A stretch of 64,000 bases of DNA, taken from positions 1 through 64,000 of the forward strand of contig NZ_JAZHLI010000013.1 in NCBI RefSeq assembly GCF_036549475.1, written 5' to 3'. Shown in pieces: positions 19,232-27,546 of the stretch. The notes under the pieces were generated by a model, which made no database searches, was not told where the DNA came from, and worked only from the letters and a program-made list of their open reading frames with translations. Numbering within the stretch: position 1 is the stretch's first letter; every line of letters begins with the position of its first letter. A program made the translations under genes and the position numbers. The DNA is from Aurantimonas sp036549475 (GTDB lineage Bacteria > Pseudomonadota > Alphaproteobacteria > Rhizobiales > Rhizobiaceae).

Positions 19232-19250
19232 GTTTTGAATCATTCTAAAC
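19232..19250. promoter_or_regulatory. Irr-type iron control element (ICE-like box)
   Basis: GTTTTGAATCATTCTAAAC is a 19-bp inverted repeat with one mismatch (arms GTTTTGAAT and ATTCTAAAC around a central C). The core agrees with the Irr/ICE consensus TTTAGAA-N-TTCTAAA known from rhizobia at 13 of 14 specified positions. Suf operons in alphaproteobacteria are established Irr targets, and this box is 95 bp upstream of the first suf-operon gene. It also lies 74 bp upstream of the divergent alpha/beta hydrolase gene, which may share control. Confidence 0.75.
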
Positions 19251-19324
19251 TGGACCCTACGAGGCCACTTCGGCTTCGTCAAGTCGGTCCAGTCGAGCCA
19301 TTCCGCTCGCCAAGGAACATTATT

Positions 19325-19999
19325 ATGCCCGAAGTGATCTTCAATGGCCCTGCCGGCCGCCTGGAAGGCCGTTATCAGGCCGCCAAGGAGAAGAACGCCC
19401 CGATCGCGATCGTGCTGCACCCGCATCCGCGCTTCGGCGGTACGATGAACAACCAGATCGTCTACAAGCTCTTCTACATGTTCGTGGAGCGCGGTTTTAC
19501 GACACTGCGCTTCAATTTTCGCGGCATCGGCCGCAGCCAGGGCGAGTTCGACCATGGCTCGGGCGAATTGTCGGACGCGGCATCGGCCCTCGACTGGGTC
19601 CAGAGCCTGCATCCCGATTCCAAGCAGTGCTGGGTCGCCGGCTATTCCTTCGGCTCGTGGATCGGCATGCAGCTTCTCATGCGCCGTCCGGAGATCGAGG
19701 GGTTCTTCTCGATCTCGCCGCAGCCGAACTCCTACGATTTCTCCTTCCTCGCCCCCTGCCCGTCCTCGGGCCTGATCATCCATGGCGACAAGGACCGGGT
19801 GGCACCGCCGAAGGATGTGCAGACCCTCGTCGACAAGCTGAAGACCCAGAAGGGCATCGTCATCACCCAGAAGACGATGGAAGGGGCGAACCACTTCTAC
19901 AGCGAGCACACGGACGAGCTCATCACCGAATGCTCGGACTATCTCGACCGGCGGCTTGCCGGCGAGCTGAGCGATCCGCGGCCCAAGCGCCTGCGCTAA
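19325..19999 (+). CDS. alpha/beta hydrolase
   Basis: A 224-residue cytosolic hydrolase with the dienelactone-hydrolase-like features HPHPRFGGTMNN (oxyanion region), the nucleophile elbow GYSFGSW (Ser108), an acid in HGDKDRVAP and a histidine in GANHFYSEH. This family of 'CocE/NonD-like' small hydrolases is conserved next to the suf operon in Hyphomicrobiales. Substrate unknown. The ATG at 19325 lies in a short AT-rich run (ACATTATTATG) just downstream of the Irr-type box on the divergent strand. Confidence 0.9.
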   Translation: MPEVIFNGPAGRLEGRYQAAKEKNAPIAIVLHPHPRFGGTMNNQIVYKLFYMFVERGFTTLRFNFRGIGRSQGEFDHGSGELSDAASALDWVQSLHPDSKQCWVAGYSFGSWIGMQLLMRRPEIEGFFSISPQPNSYDFSFLAPCPSSGLIIHGDKDRVAPPKDVQTLVDKLKTQKGIVITQKTMEGANHFYSEHTDELITECSDYLDRRLAGELSDPRPKRLR

Positions 20000-20038
20000 C
20001 GGCCTGCCAGGATCCGGTCCAAGTCAGGCCGGTCCGCG

Positions 20039-21265
20039 TCAGGATTGTCGCCGCGCGCCCCCGGCTTTCGTGCTGCGGGGCGTGCCCGGCATGGCCAGCA
20101 CGCCGCCGCATGTCGCCTGGCGGCAGCCAGTCGTGGTCGGCCAGGTGAGCGGCCGGCCATCGAGCGATCGCACCGCCAGATAGCCCCAGGCCTCCGCCTC
20201 CATGGCATCGCCGTCGAAGCCGGCGTCTTCTGCGGACACGACCGCCGCATCGCTTGCGGCGCCGGCCTTCAGGTCGGCCATGATCGCGGGATGGTGACGC
20301 CCGCCGCCGCAGATGATCCAGAGCTTCGGCGCTGCCGGGAAATGGTCGGCCGATTTCAGGATCGCTGCGGCGCTGATGTAGCAGAGCGTGCGCGCGACAT
20401 CTTCCAGTGCACCGCTGCCCCCCGGCGGCACCGGAAAGTCGAACCGGTCGAGGGATTTCGGTGCCGGCCTGGCGAAGAATGGCGACGCCAGATAGCGCTC
20501 GGCCATGGTCTCCAGGATGCCCCCTTCGCTGGCGACGGCGCCATTCTGGTCATAGGGAATGCCCGCCTCGCGCTGCAGCCACTGGTCCAGAAGCGCATTG
20601 CCCGGACCGGAATCGAAGGCGACCGGATCGCTCGTTCCGTCGAGCCAGGTGACGTTCGAGATCCCGCCGATATTGACGAAGACCACGGGATAGGTCCGGC
20701 GATCCGCGGGCAGGCTGCGGGCGAGCGCGGCATGATAGGCAGGCACCAGCGGGGCCCCCTGCCCGCCGGCCAGCATGTCGGCCGCGCGCATGTCGTGGAC
20801 CACCGGCAGGCCGAGCCGGTCGGCGAGGAGGTCACCGCGGCCGATCTGGATCGTCAGCGCCTCGGCCGGACGATGCAGGATCGTCTGCCCGTGGAAGCCG
20901 ACGACGTCGATGCTCGCCCTGTCGATGGCGCAATCGTGCAGGAAGCGGTCCACCGCATCAGCATGGCGGCGCGTCAGTTCGACCTCCAGCGCCGCGATGT
21001 CGCCGGGACGCTCGGCCCGCTGACGGATCCCCTTGGCCGATTCCAGGGCAGCGGCCAGACGGTCCCGGAAGGCGGCGTCATAGGCGTAGACACGGGCTGG
21101 TCCGCGATCGACCTGCGCGTCTCCATCGGTGTCGACCAGCGCCACGTCGATGCCGTCCAGCGAGGTGCCGCTCATCAGGCCGATGGCGCGGCGCAGCTTC
21201 GGTTGGCGCAAATTCGGCTCCACAACTGGAAATCTCGCGCAGGGCTGATAAACCGCACCCCACAC
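20039..21265 (-). CDS. anmK: anhydro-N-acetylmuramic acid kinase
   Basis: A protein of up to 408 residues of the sugar kinase/Hsp70 fold. The signature GLMSGTSLDGIDVAL, FHGQTI, GAPLVPAYH, NIGGISN and FDSGPGN mark AnmK, which phosphorylates and hydrolyses 1,6-anhydroMurNAc to MurNAc-6-phosphate during cell-wall recycling. The exact start is unsure: GTG at 21265 gives the full frame shown, and GTG at 21223 would remove 14 residues. Neither has a strong ribosome site. It is divergent from tyrS, separated by 50-92 bp, and convergent with the alpha/beta hydrolase. Confidence 0.93.
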   Translation of the reverse strand: MWGAVYQPCARFPVVEPNLRQPKLRRAIGLMSGTSLDGIDVALVDTDGDAQVDRGPARVYAYDAAFRDRLAAALESAKGIRQRAERPGDIAALEVELTRRHADAVDRFLHDCAIDRASIDVVGFHGQTILHRPAEALTIQIGRGDLLADRLGLPVVHDMRAADMLAGGQGAPLVPAYHAALARSLPADRRTYPVVFVNIGGISNVTWLDGTSDPVAFDSGPGNALLDQWLQREAGIPYDQNGAVASEGGILETMAERYLASPFFARPAPKSLDRFDFPVPPGGSGALEDVARTLCYISAAAILKSADHFPAAPKLWIICGGGRHHPAIMADLKAGAASDAAVVSAEDAGFDGDAMEAEAWGYLAVRSLDGRPLTWPTTTGCRQATCGGVLAMPGTPRSTKAGGARRQS

Positions 21266-21315
21266 CTTGCGGAGCGCCCGGCGCTCCAGCGACGAAACGA
21301 CAGGATCATCATTCC

Positions 21316-22572
21316 ATGACCCGCTTCAAGTCCGAGTTCATGGCGACGCTCGCCGAGCGCGGCTTCATCCACCAGACATCGGACGACAACGGCCTCGACG
21401 CGTTGTTCCGCACCGAGACCGTCACCGGCTATATCGGTTTCGACCCCACGGCCGCCAGCCTGCATGTCGGGTCGCTGATGCAGATCATGATGCTGCACTG
21501 GATGCAGCAGACCGGGCACCGGCCGATCGCGCTGATGGGTGGCGGGACCGGCATGATCGGCGATCCGTCCTTCAAGGACGAGGCACGCAAGCTGCAGACG
21601 CAGGACACGATCGCGGCCAATCTCGCCGGCATCAAGCGCTCGTTCCAGCCCTATATCCGCTTCGGCGACGGGCCCACCGACGCGGTGATGGTCGACAATG
21701 CCGACTGGCTGCTCGGGCTGCAATATGTCCCGTTCCTGCGCGATGTGGGCCGGCATTTCTCCGTCAACCGGATGCTGTCCTTCGATTCGGTCAAGCTGCG
21801 GCTCGATCGCGAGCAGTCGCTTTCCTTCCTCGAATTTAACTACATGATCCTGCAGGCCTACGACTATGTCGAGCTCTACAAGCTGACGGGCTGCCGGCTG
21901 CAGATGGGCGGGTCGGACCAGTGGGGCAACATCGTCAACGGCATCGATCTCGGCCGGCGCATGGAGGGCGCGGAGCTCTACGCCCTGACCTCGCCGCTGC
22001 TGACCACGTCCTCGGGCGCGAAGATGGGCAAGACCGCCTCCGGCGCGATCTGGCTCAACGACGACATGCTCAGCGCCTATGATTTCTGGCAGTACTGGCG
22101 CAACACCGAGGATGCCGATGTCGGTCGCTTCCTGAAACTCTACACCACCCTGCCGATGGACGAGATCGCGCGGTTGGAAGCGCTGGGCGGGTCAGAGATC
22201 AACGACGCCAAGAAGATCCTCGCCAACGAGGTGACGACGATGCTGCACGGCCGCGAAACGGCCGAGGCGGCGGCCGAGACCGCGCGCAAGACCTTCGAGG
22301 AAGGCGCCCTGGCCGAGAGCCTGCCGACCATCGAGGTCCCGGCGGCCTCGGTGGCGGACGGTATCGGCCTTCTCTCGCTGCTGGTGTCGGCCGGACTTGC
22401 CGGGTCGAACGGCGAAGCGCGCCGCCACGTCAAGGGCGGCGCAGTGCGGGTCAACGATGCGCCGGTGACGGACGAGCGCCTGACCGTCGGCACCGACGCG
22501 TTGGTGCAGGGTGTCGTCAAGCTGTCGGTCGGGCGCAAGAAGCATGTGCTGGTGCGCCCAGCCGGCGGATGA
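21316..22572 (+). CDS. tyrS: tyrosyl-tRNA synthetase
   Basis: A 418-residue class I synthetase. The HIGH equivalent is HVGSL (in TAASLHVGSLM), the KMSKS equivalent is KMGKT, and tyrosine-binding residues lie in GFDPTA and QMGGSDQWGN. The C-terminal S4 RNA-binding domain (about 350-415) carries NGEARRHVKGGAVRVND. It charges tRNA-Tyr. The anmK/tyrS divergent pair is typical of alphaproteobacteria. The ATG at 21316 follows AGGATCATCATTCC, a weak ribosome site. Confidence 0.96.
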   Translation: MTRFKSEFMATLAERGFIHQTSDDNGLDALFRTETVTGYIGFDPTAASLHVGSLMQIMMLHWMQQTGHRPIALMGGGTGMIGDPSFKDEARKLQTQDTIAANLAGIKRSFQPYIRFGDGPTDAVMVDNADWLLGLQYVPFLRDVGRHFSVNRMLSFDSVKLRLDREQSLSFLEFNYMILQAYDYVELYKLTGCRLQMGGSDQWGNIVNGIDLGRRMEGAELYALTSPLLTTSSGAKMGKTASGAIWLNDDMLSAYDFWQYWRNTEDADVGRFLKLYTTLPMDEIARLEALGGSEINDAKKILANEVTTMLHGRETAEAAAETARKTFEEGALAESLPTIEVPAASVADGIGLLSLLVSAGLAGSNGEARRHVKGGAVRVNDAPVTDERLTVGTDALVQGVVKLSVGRKKHVLVRPAGG

Positions 22573-22599
22573 GCCTGGACGCTCCCTTCGCCCGCGGTG

Positions 22600-25500
22600 T
22601 CAGTATTCGAAGATCCGGCGGAAGATGCCGGGCGCGATGGCGGAGATCGGATTGACCGACAGCGTCGGGTCGGCGAGCGGGCCGGCAAGCCGGTAGGTGA
22701 TGCCGATCAGGCCGCCCTCCTGGCCATTGCCGAGAATGCCGCCGAAGAAGGGGATCGCGCCGAACAGCCGGTTCACCCCATAGGCCGGCATGAACGAGCC
22801 GTCGATGGCGATCCTGTTTTCGCCATCGACGATCACGCCTTCGAAACTCGACCCGAAGATCGGCCCGCGCACGATGCCGTCGCCCGCCACCAGCCGTTCG
22901 CCGTTCCAGGACAGCTGCGCCGAGGCGGCGTCGAAATAGGCGTCCGACGTCTGCAGTTCCTGGCCGACCGCACCGGCAAGGCTGGCTTCGCGGTCGCGGG
23001 TGGTGCCGACGAGCCGCGCCAGGCGCGATTCGTCCACCAGCGTGAAGTCATGCAGTACCAGTTGGCCGCCATACTGGTTCGGCTGGTTGCCGGCCATGGC
23101 GAGGCGCGCCTTGCCGCCGTACATCTTGGAATAGAGGCCGGTGAAGCGCAGCAGCGCGCCGGCATTGTCGGTGCCGAGTTCGACATTGCGGCCCTCGCCC
23201 CGCTTCTCCAACACCAGCCGCAGCGGCGAGCCGTCCACGGCAATTGCCGCGATGTCGGCCACCGGTGCGCCCGACGCCGGCTGGCGATAGGCGACGGTGG
23301 CGTTGCGGAATTCCTCGCCGCCGAAGCCGATGATGCGGTCGACCGCGATCGACAGGTCCAGCGGGGACGACCCGGCGGCGGCCGACGCCTCGCCGTTGGC
23401 GCGAAGGCGGGCGAGGCCGGCTCGCGCGTCGAGACTCTTGCCTTTGATCTCCACCGAATAGCCGGCGCCCTGGCGCTGGACACTTGCGGAAAAATCGTCG
23501 CCCCGGCTGAAGGCCGCCTTGTCGATCGTCACCGATTTCAGGCCGTTGCCGTCGGCTGCCACCCGGCCCTCGGCATGGAACCCTTCGCCCTCCAGCCGGG
23601 CGTTGCGCAGGGTGATGGCATCACCGTCCGCCGACAGATCGAATGACAGCGAAGCCGGCACGCCGGGGCCCTTGCTCCAGCCGGTGGCAGGAATCCGCAG
23701 ACGGGCGGCCGACAGGTCGATGGCGGCGCGGTAAGTCTCGCCGGAGCGTACGAGCGTCGCCGACAGGGCGCCGTCGACTATGTTGCCAAGCGCCGGCGCA
23801 AGCACCTGCAGTTGCTGCGTTTCCAGCGACGCCGAGATGGTCAACGACCGCTCGCCGACGGGATCGGGCTCCAGCGGCTCGGAGAAGGCAATCTTGACCG
23901 GGAAGCCGTCGATGGTCGCGCTGACGTCGCCGAAGACCGTACCGGGCGACAGGCTCGCAAGCCCCGTCACCGCGCCGATCTGCCGGCCTTCGAGCTTGCG
24001 CTTCAGGTCGACCCCGTCGAGATCGGCCATCACGGTCCAGTTCTGCAGGACCGACTTCTCGCCCGGGCTGCCGAGCAGTATGCGGGCATTCACTCCGGCC
24101 GTCGCCTTGCCGGACACCTCGTCGCTCGTCCACCCGATCTTTGCCAGCGCATTGACCGGATCGCGGTCGGCGATCGCCAGGAGCGACGTGGCCTCGCCGC
24201 CGATGTTCAGCGACAGCGAAGCAATGACACCCTCGTCTTCGCGCTCGAACTGGATGGAGGACGGCAGGAGAGCGACGTCGGCAAAGCCTGCAACCTCGGC
24301 GGTTTTCACCGCGATCAGCGTCTTGCCGGCCCTGAAGTCCAGATCTCCCGTCACGGCCGACAGCTTCGGCAGACCGCCGAATGTCGCGAAGGCCGCGTTG
24401 TCGATCGCGAGGGTCAGGTGCATCTCTTCGGCGGCCGGGGGGATATCGGGCTGCATGACCTGCGGCAGGCGGTCGGCAGCGATGTCGAGGGTGAAGGCTC
24501 CGCTTTGCACCCGCCCGGAATCTGCCGCACGGTCGCTGACCCAGTCGCGCGCTTCCGGCGCCAGGAAGATCGGCCAGAAGGCCTTCACGACCGCCGCGTC
24601 GAGATTGTCCAGCGCGACGTCGGCGCGGATGCGATCCCCGGCCTCCAGCCCGCCCACCATTGCGGCGCCACTCACCCGACCGTCACCGGTATCGAGGAGG
24701 AAACGCTCGATCTCGGCCGCGCCATCGGCCACGTCGATCCAGCCGCCGAGCGCGAAGTCGGCGGATCTCGGCGCGGCATCGGCGTCGCCGGCGGTCGATC
24801 TCAGCTGCGACGTCGTCAGATCAAAGTCGTGACGACCGGCAGCATCGGCGACGAGATCGAGCCCGCCGGTAAACTTGGCCACGACCGAAGCGGTCTCGAT
24901 GCGTCCCTGGGATATGGTGGCGGTGCTTCGGCCCTCTTCGAGGCGCAGTTCCAGGAGGGCTGTCCGGACGTCCACCGGCATGTGCCCCAGGATTCGTCCA
25001 CCGCCGGCCTCGAAGCGTGCGCGCAGCACACGGCCGGATTCGGTCGTCTCGATCTCGGCGGCCAGTCTGCCTTCCCCTTCGAAGGCGACCGAACGGTCCC
25101 GAGGATCTGCCGGTGGGTCGCCGAACGACAGGTCGATGGGGGCAGTCTCGAGCGACAGGCTGGCGAGGCGGCTGCCGTCTGTGGACAGGGCAGCCCGTCC
25201 GGTCATCGCGACTGCACGGCTGTCGAGCTGGCCGCCAAGGTCGATCGCCGTCGCGCCGCCGCCGACACGGCTCACGGTCAGGCGATCGAGCCGCGTGTCC
25301 CCATCGGCATCCAGGACCTCGATATCCGAGACGTCGAGGACGCGCAGCCCGGCCTGATCCAGCGCGACGAAGATGCGGTCGGCGCCGAGGAAGAGGTCGT
25401 CGGGCGCAAACGGGCGGTCGCCGTTCTCCAGATCCAGGAGGCCGGGTGCAAGCCGGACCGATTCCACCGCCAGCGTCTCCAGCGCGAGGCTTCCGGTCAG

Positions 25501-25815
25501 GAGGCGGGTCAAGCTGACGCCCGCCCGCACCAGACCGGCCGAGCCGACCACTTCGTTGGTTCGGCGATCGCGAACGGCAACATCCGTGAACCCGAGGCCG
25601 ATCCTGCCGGTCGACCCGATGCCGATCGTCTGCTGGCCGAGAGCGACGATGTAGTCGGGTCCAAGCGCGTGCGAGGCCAGCCGCGCCGTTTCGCGCCGCA
25701 GAAGGTCCTGGCCGGGCCCGGTCCACAGGACTGCCGCGGCGAGGCCGGCCAGGATGAGGAATGCGCAGATCGCGATGCTGGCCGTGCCGGCAATGATGCG
25801 GACGACGATGCTCAT
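22600..25815 (-). CDS. large AsmA-like envelope protein (YhdP/DUF3971 type)
   Basis: A 1071-residue protein with one N-terminal membrane anchor (about residues 5-30, VRIIAGTASIAICAFLILAG) and a long periplasmic beta-rich body. The C-terminal 250 residues (DREASLAGAVGQELQTSD, GPIFGSSFEG and NPISAIAPGIFRRIFE) are typical of AsmA-like C-terminal domains. Such proteins span the periplasm and are thought to help move phospholipid to the outer membrane. The start at 25815 was chosen because the anchor begins there; 35 upstream codons look non-coding. Convergent to tyrS, 27 bp between stops. Confidence 0.88.
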   Translation of the reverse strand: MSIVVRIIAGTASIAICAFLILAGLAAAVLWTGPGQDLLRRETARLASHALGPDYIVALGQQTIGIGSTGRIGLGFTDVAVRDRRTNEVVGSAGLVRAGVSLTRLLTGSLALETLAVESVRLAPGLLDLENGDRPFAPDDLFLGADRIFVALDQAGLRVLDVSDIEVLDADGDTRLDRLTVSRVGGGATAIDLGGQLDSRAVAMTGRAALSTDGSRLASLSLETAPIDLSFGDPPADPRDRSVAFEGEGRLAAEIETTESGRVLRARFEAGGGRILGHMPVDVRTALLELRLEEGRSTATISQGRIETASVVAKFTGGLDLVADAAGRHDFDLTTSQLRSTAGDADAAPRSADFALGGWIDVADGAAEIERFLLDTGDGRVSGAAMVGGLEAGDRIRADVALDNLDAAVVKAFWPIFLAPEARDWVSDRAADSGRVQSGAFTLDIAADRLPQVMQPDIPPAAEEMHLTLAIDNAAFATFGGLPKLSAVTGDLDFRAGKTLIAVKTAEVAGFADVALLPSSIQFEREDEGVIASLSLNIGGEATSLLAIADRDPVNALAKIGWTSDEVSGKATAGVNARILLGSPGEKSVLQNWTVMADLDGVDLKRKLEGRQIGAVTGLASLSPGTVFGDVSATIDGFPVKIAFSEPLEPDPVGERSLTISASLETQQLQVLAPALGNIVDGALSATLVRSGETYRAAIDLSAARLRIPATGWSKGPGVPASLSFDLSADGDAITLRNARLEGEGFHAEGRVAADGNGLKSVTIDKAAFSRGDDFSASVQRQGAGYSVEIKGKSLDARAGLARLRANGEASAAAGSSPLDLSIAVDRIIGFGGEEFRNATVAYRQPASGAPVADIAAIAVDGSPLRLVLEKRGEGRNVELGTDNAGALLRFTGLYSKMYGGKARLAMAGNQPNQYGGQLVLHDFTLVDESRLARLVGTTRDREASLAGAVGQELQTSDAYFDAASAQLSWNGERLVAGDGIVRGPIFGSSFEGVIVDGENRIAIDGSFMPAYGVNRLFGAIPFFGGILGNGQEGGLIGITYRLAGPLADPTLSVNPISAIAPGIFRRIFEY

Positions 25816-26069
25816 CGGCGCCAAGCGGCCCCGGGACCATGGCCGGCGTCGCCCGGGCAGCGGCATGCGAGGGGTGCAGGCATTCCGTGTCACGCTCCCT
25901 GGACGGCACCAGCCAGACACGGCCGCCGCTCGTTGAACAATTCGTCGCGCGGGCGACGCTATCGCCCACCGCTGCCATCCGGCATCTTCGCTCCCAGACC
26001 GTCAGCCGCGCGCTGATTCGTCCAGTCACACACTCCTGACGCACGATTTGCCCGAAAGGATGACACGCG

Positions 26070-26546
26070 ATGCCGATTGCACCCGGTGACACCTGTCCGA
26101 CGTTTCGCCTGCCCGACGACCGCGGCGAAATGGTTGCCTCCGACGACCTCGTGGGCCAGCCATTCGTCCTCTATTTCTATCCCAAGGACGATACATCCGG
26201 ATGCACGCTCGAAGCTGTCGAGTTTACCCGGCTGAAGGGCGAATTCGAGGCGATCGGTGTTCCTGTCTTCGGCGTCTCGCCGGACCCGGTGAAGAAGCAC
26301 GGCAAGTTCCGCGACAAGCACGAACTCGCGGTGCGGCTCCTGTCCGACGAGGAGAAGGTCCTCCTGTCGGCCTTCGGCATCTGGGTCGAAAAGAGCATGT
26401 ACGGCCGCAAATACATGGGGGTCGAGCGTACCACGGCGCTCGTCTCATCCGACGGGACCATCGCCAGGCTCTGGCCCAAGGTGAAGGTTCCCGGCCATGC
26501 CGAAGAGGTGCTCGAGGCGGCGCGCCAGCTCACCGCCCCCGCATGA
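26070..26546 (+). CDS. bcp: peroxiredoxin, BCP/PrxQ type, apparently without the adjacent resolving cysteine
   Basis: A 158-residue thiol peroxidase. The peroxidatic cysteine is Cys45 in PKDDTSGCTLEAVEF. In E. coli BCP the resolving cysteine sits five residues later; here that position (50) is Val. The only other cysteine is Cys9, so resolution must use an external thiol or Cys9 (inference). It reduces peroxides in the cytosol. The stop overlaps the next gene by four bases, so both are co-translated. Confidence 0.93.
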   Translation: MPIAPGDTCPTFRLPDDRGEMVASDDLVGQPFVLYFYPKDDTSGCTLEAVEFTRLKGEFEAIGVPVFGVSPDPVKKHGKFRDKHELAVRLLSDEEKVLLSAFGIWVEKSMYGRKYMGVERTTALVSSDGTIARLWPKVKVPGHAEEVLEAARQLTAPA

Positions 26547-27376
26547 GCCAGCCACGCGAGGCGAACGCCCCGGCGACGCTGCGGCAGGCCGCCATCGAGG
26601 CGCTGCTGGCGGCGGACCTGGACGACAAGGTCGACCGCACCAATCTCGCCTGCCGCCTGTGGTTCGGCCGGCGTCTCGGCCTGCATGCGCCGCACGATCC
26701 GGCCCTGCCCGACCGCCCCGGTCGTCCTGCCGAGCCGGTCCTCGTCTCGCCGCGAACGGTCAAGCGCCGCTCCGTCCACTCCGAGGCCGGGCGGATCGCG
26801 CTGATCCACGCCCTCGCCCATATCGAGCTCAATGCCATCGACCTGGCTCTGGATATCGTCGCGCGCTTTGCCAGCGAGCGCGTGCCCCGGTCGTTCTTCG
26901 ATGGCTGGATGACCGTCGCGCTGGAGGAAGCGAAGCATTTCCGCCTGCTGTCGCGGCGACTGGATACGCTCGGCAGCCATTATGGCGCCCTGCCGGCCCA
27001 TGACGGGCTCTGGCAGGCGGTCGAGGTGACTGCCCATGATCTCGGCGCGAGGCTGGCCATCGTGCCCCTGATCCTGGAAGCGCGCGGCCTCGACGTCACG
27101 CCCTCGTTGCTCGCCAAGCTGCAGGAGGTGGGCGACGACGAGACGGCCGCCATCCTGGAGATCATCTACCGGGACGAGAAGAAGCACGTTGCGATCGGCG
27201 CCAAATGGTTCCGCTTCCTGTGTGCCCGGGAGGGCCGCAATCCGGCGCAGCGGTTCCAGGAACTGGTGCGGGCGAGCTTCCGGGGTGACGTGAAGGCGCC
27301 GTTCAACGACCGCGCCCGTGCCGAGGCAGGCCTGACGCCGACCTTCTACCGGTCCCTGTCGTCGCTTTCGAGCTGA
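26543..27376 (+). CDS. ferritin-like DUF455 family protein
   Basis: A 277-residue all-alpha protein. Ferritin-like diiron ligands are suggested by IHALAHIELNAID, VALEEAKHF, and RDEKKHVAIG (pairs of E-x-x-H). DUF455 proteins are found beside BCP peroxiredoxins in many alphaproteobacteria. The biochemical function is not established; similarity to the MiaE/ferritin superfamily suggests a redox or hydroxylation role. It starts with ATG overlapping the bcp stop (ATGA). Confidence 0.88.
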   Translation: MSQPREANAPATLRQAAIEALLAADLDDKVDRTNLACRLWFGRRLGLHAPHDPALPDRPGRPAEPVLVSPRTVKRRSVHSEAGRIALIHALAHIELNAIDLALDIVARFASERVPRSFFDGWMTVALEEAKHFRLLSRRLDTLGSHYGALPAHDGLWQAVEVTAHDLGARLAIVPLILEARGLDVTPSLLAKLQEVGDDETAAILEIIYRDEKKHVAIGAKWFRFLCAREGRNPAQRFQELVRASFRGDVKAPFNDRARAEAGLTPTFYRSLSSLSS

Positions 27377-27417
27377 CGCTTCCGGGCGTCACGCCGCCTC
27401 GAAGCAGCCCGTCGTCC

Positions 27418-27443
27418 GGCCCGAGAAGGCGCCTTCCCGGGCC
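27418..27443. repeat. 26-bp near-perfect palindrome between the DUF455 and M23 genes
   Basis: GGCCCGAGAAGGC (27418-27430) is followed immediately by its near-complement GCCTTCCCGGGCC (27431-27443), 12 of 13 positions pairing and no spacer. It lies 41 bp after the DUF455 stop. There is no T-run after it, so a classical rho-independent terminator is unlikely, though RNA-stabilising function is possible. Just downstream, TTAACC (27481-27486) resembles a CtrA half-site. Confidence 0.4.
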
Positions 27444-27546
27444 TTCGCCAGGGCGCTCCCAGCCGGACATCAAAGGAATGTTAACCTTACCGGGATGTAA
27501 TCGCGCCGTCGACGGGACATCGCGTTCCGAAGTCCGGGGATGGGTC

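Noticed and set aside
22600..26016. A 734-codon open frame on the plus strand across the AsmA-like gene
   Set aside because: It is the mirror of the minus-strand gene in GC-rich DNA. Its translation is rich in Arg, Gly, Asp and Gln without domains, whereas the minus strand has a membrane anchor and AsmA features.
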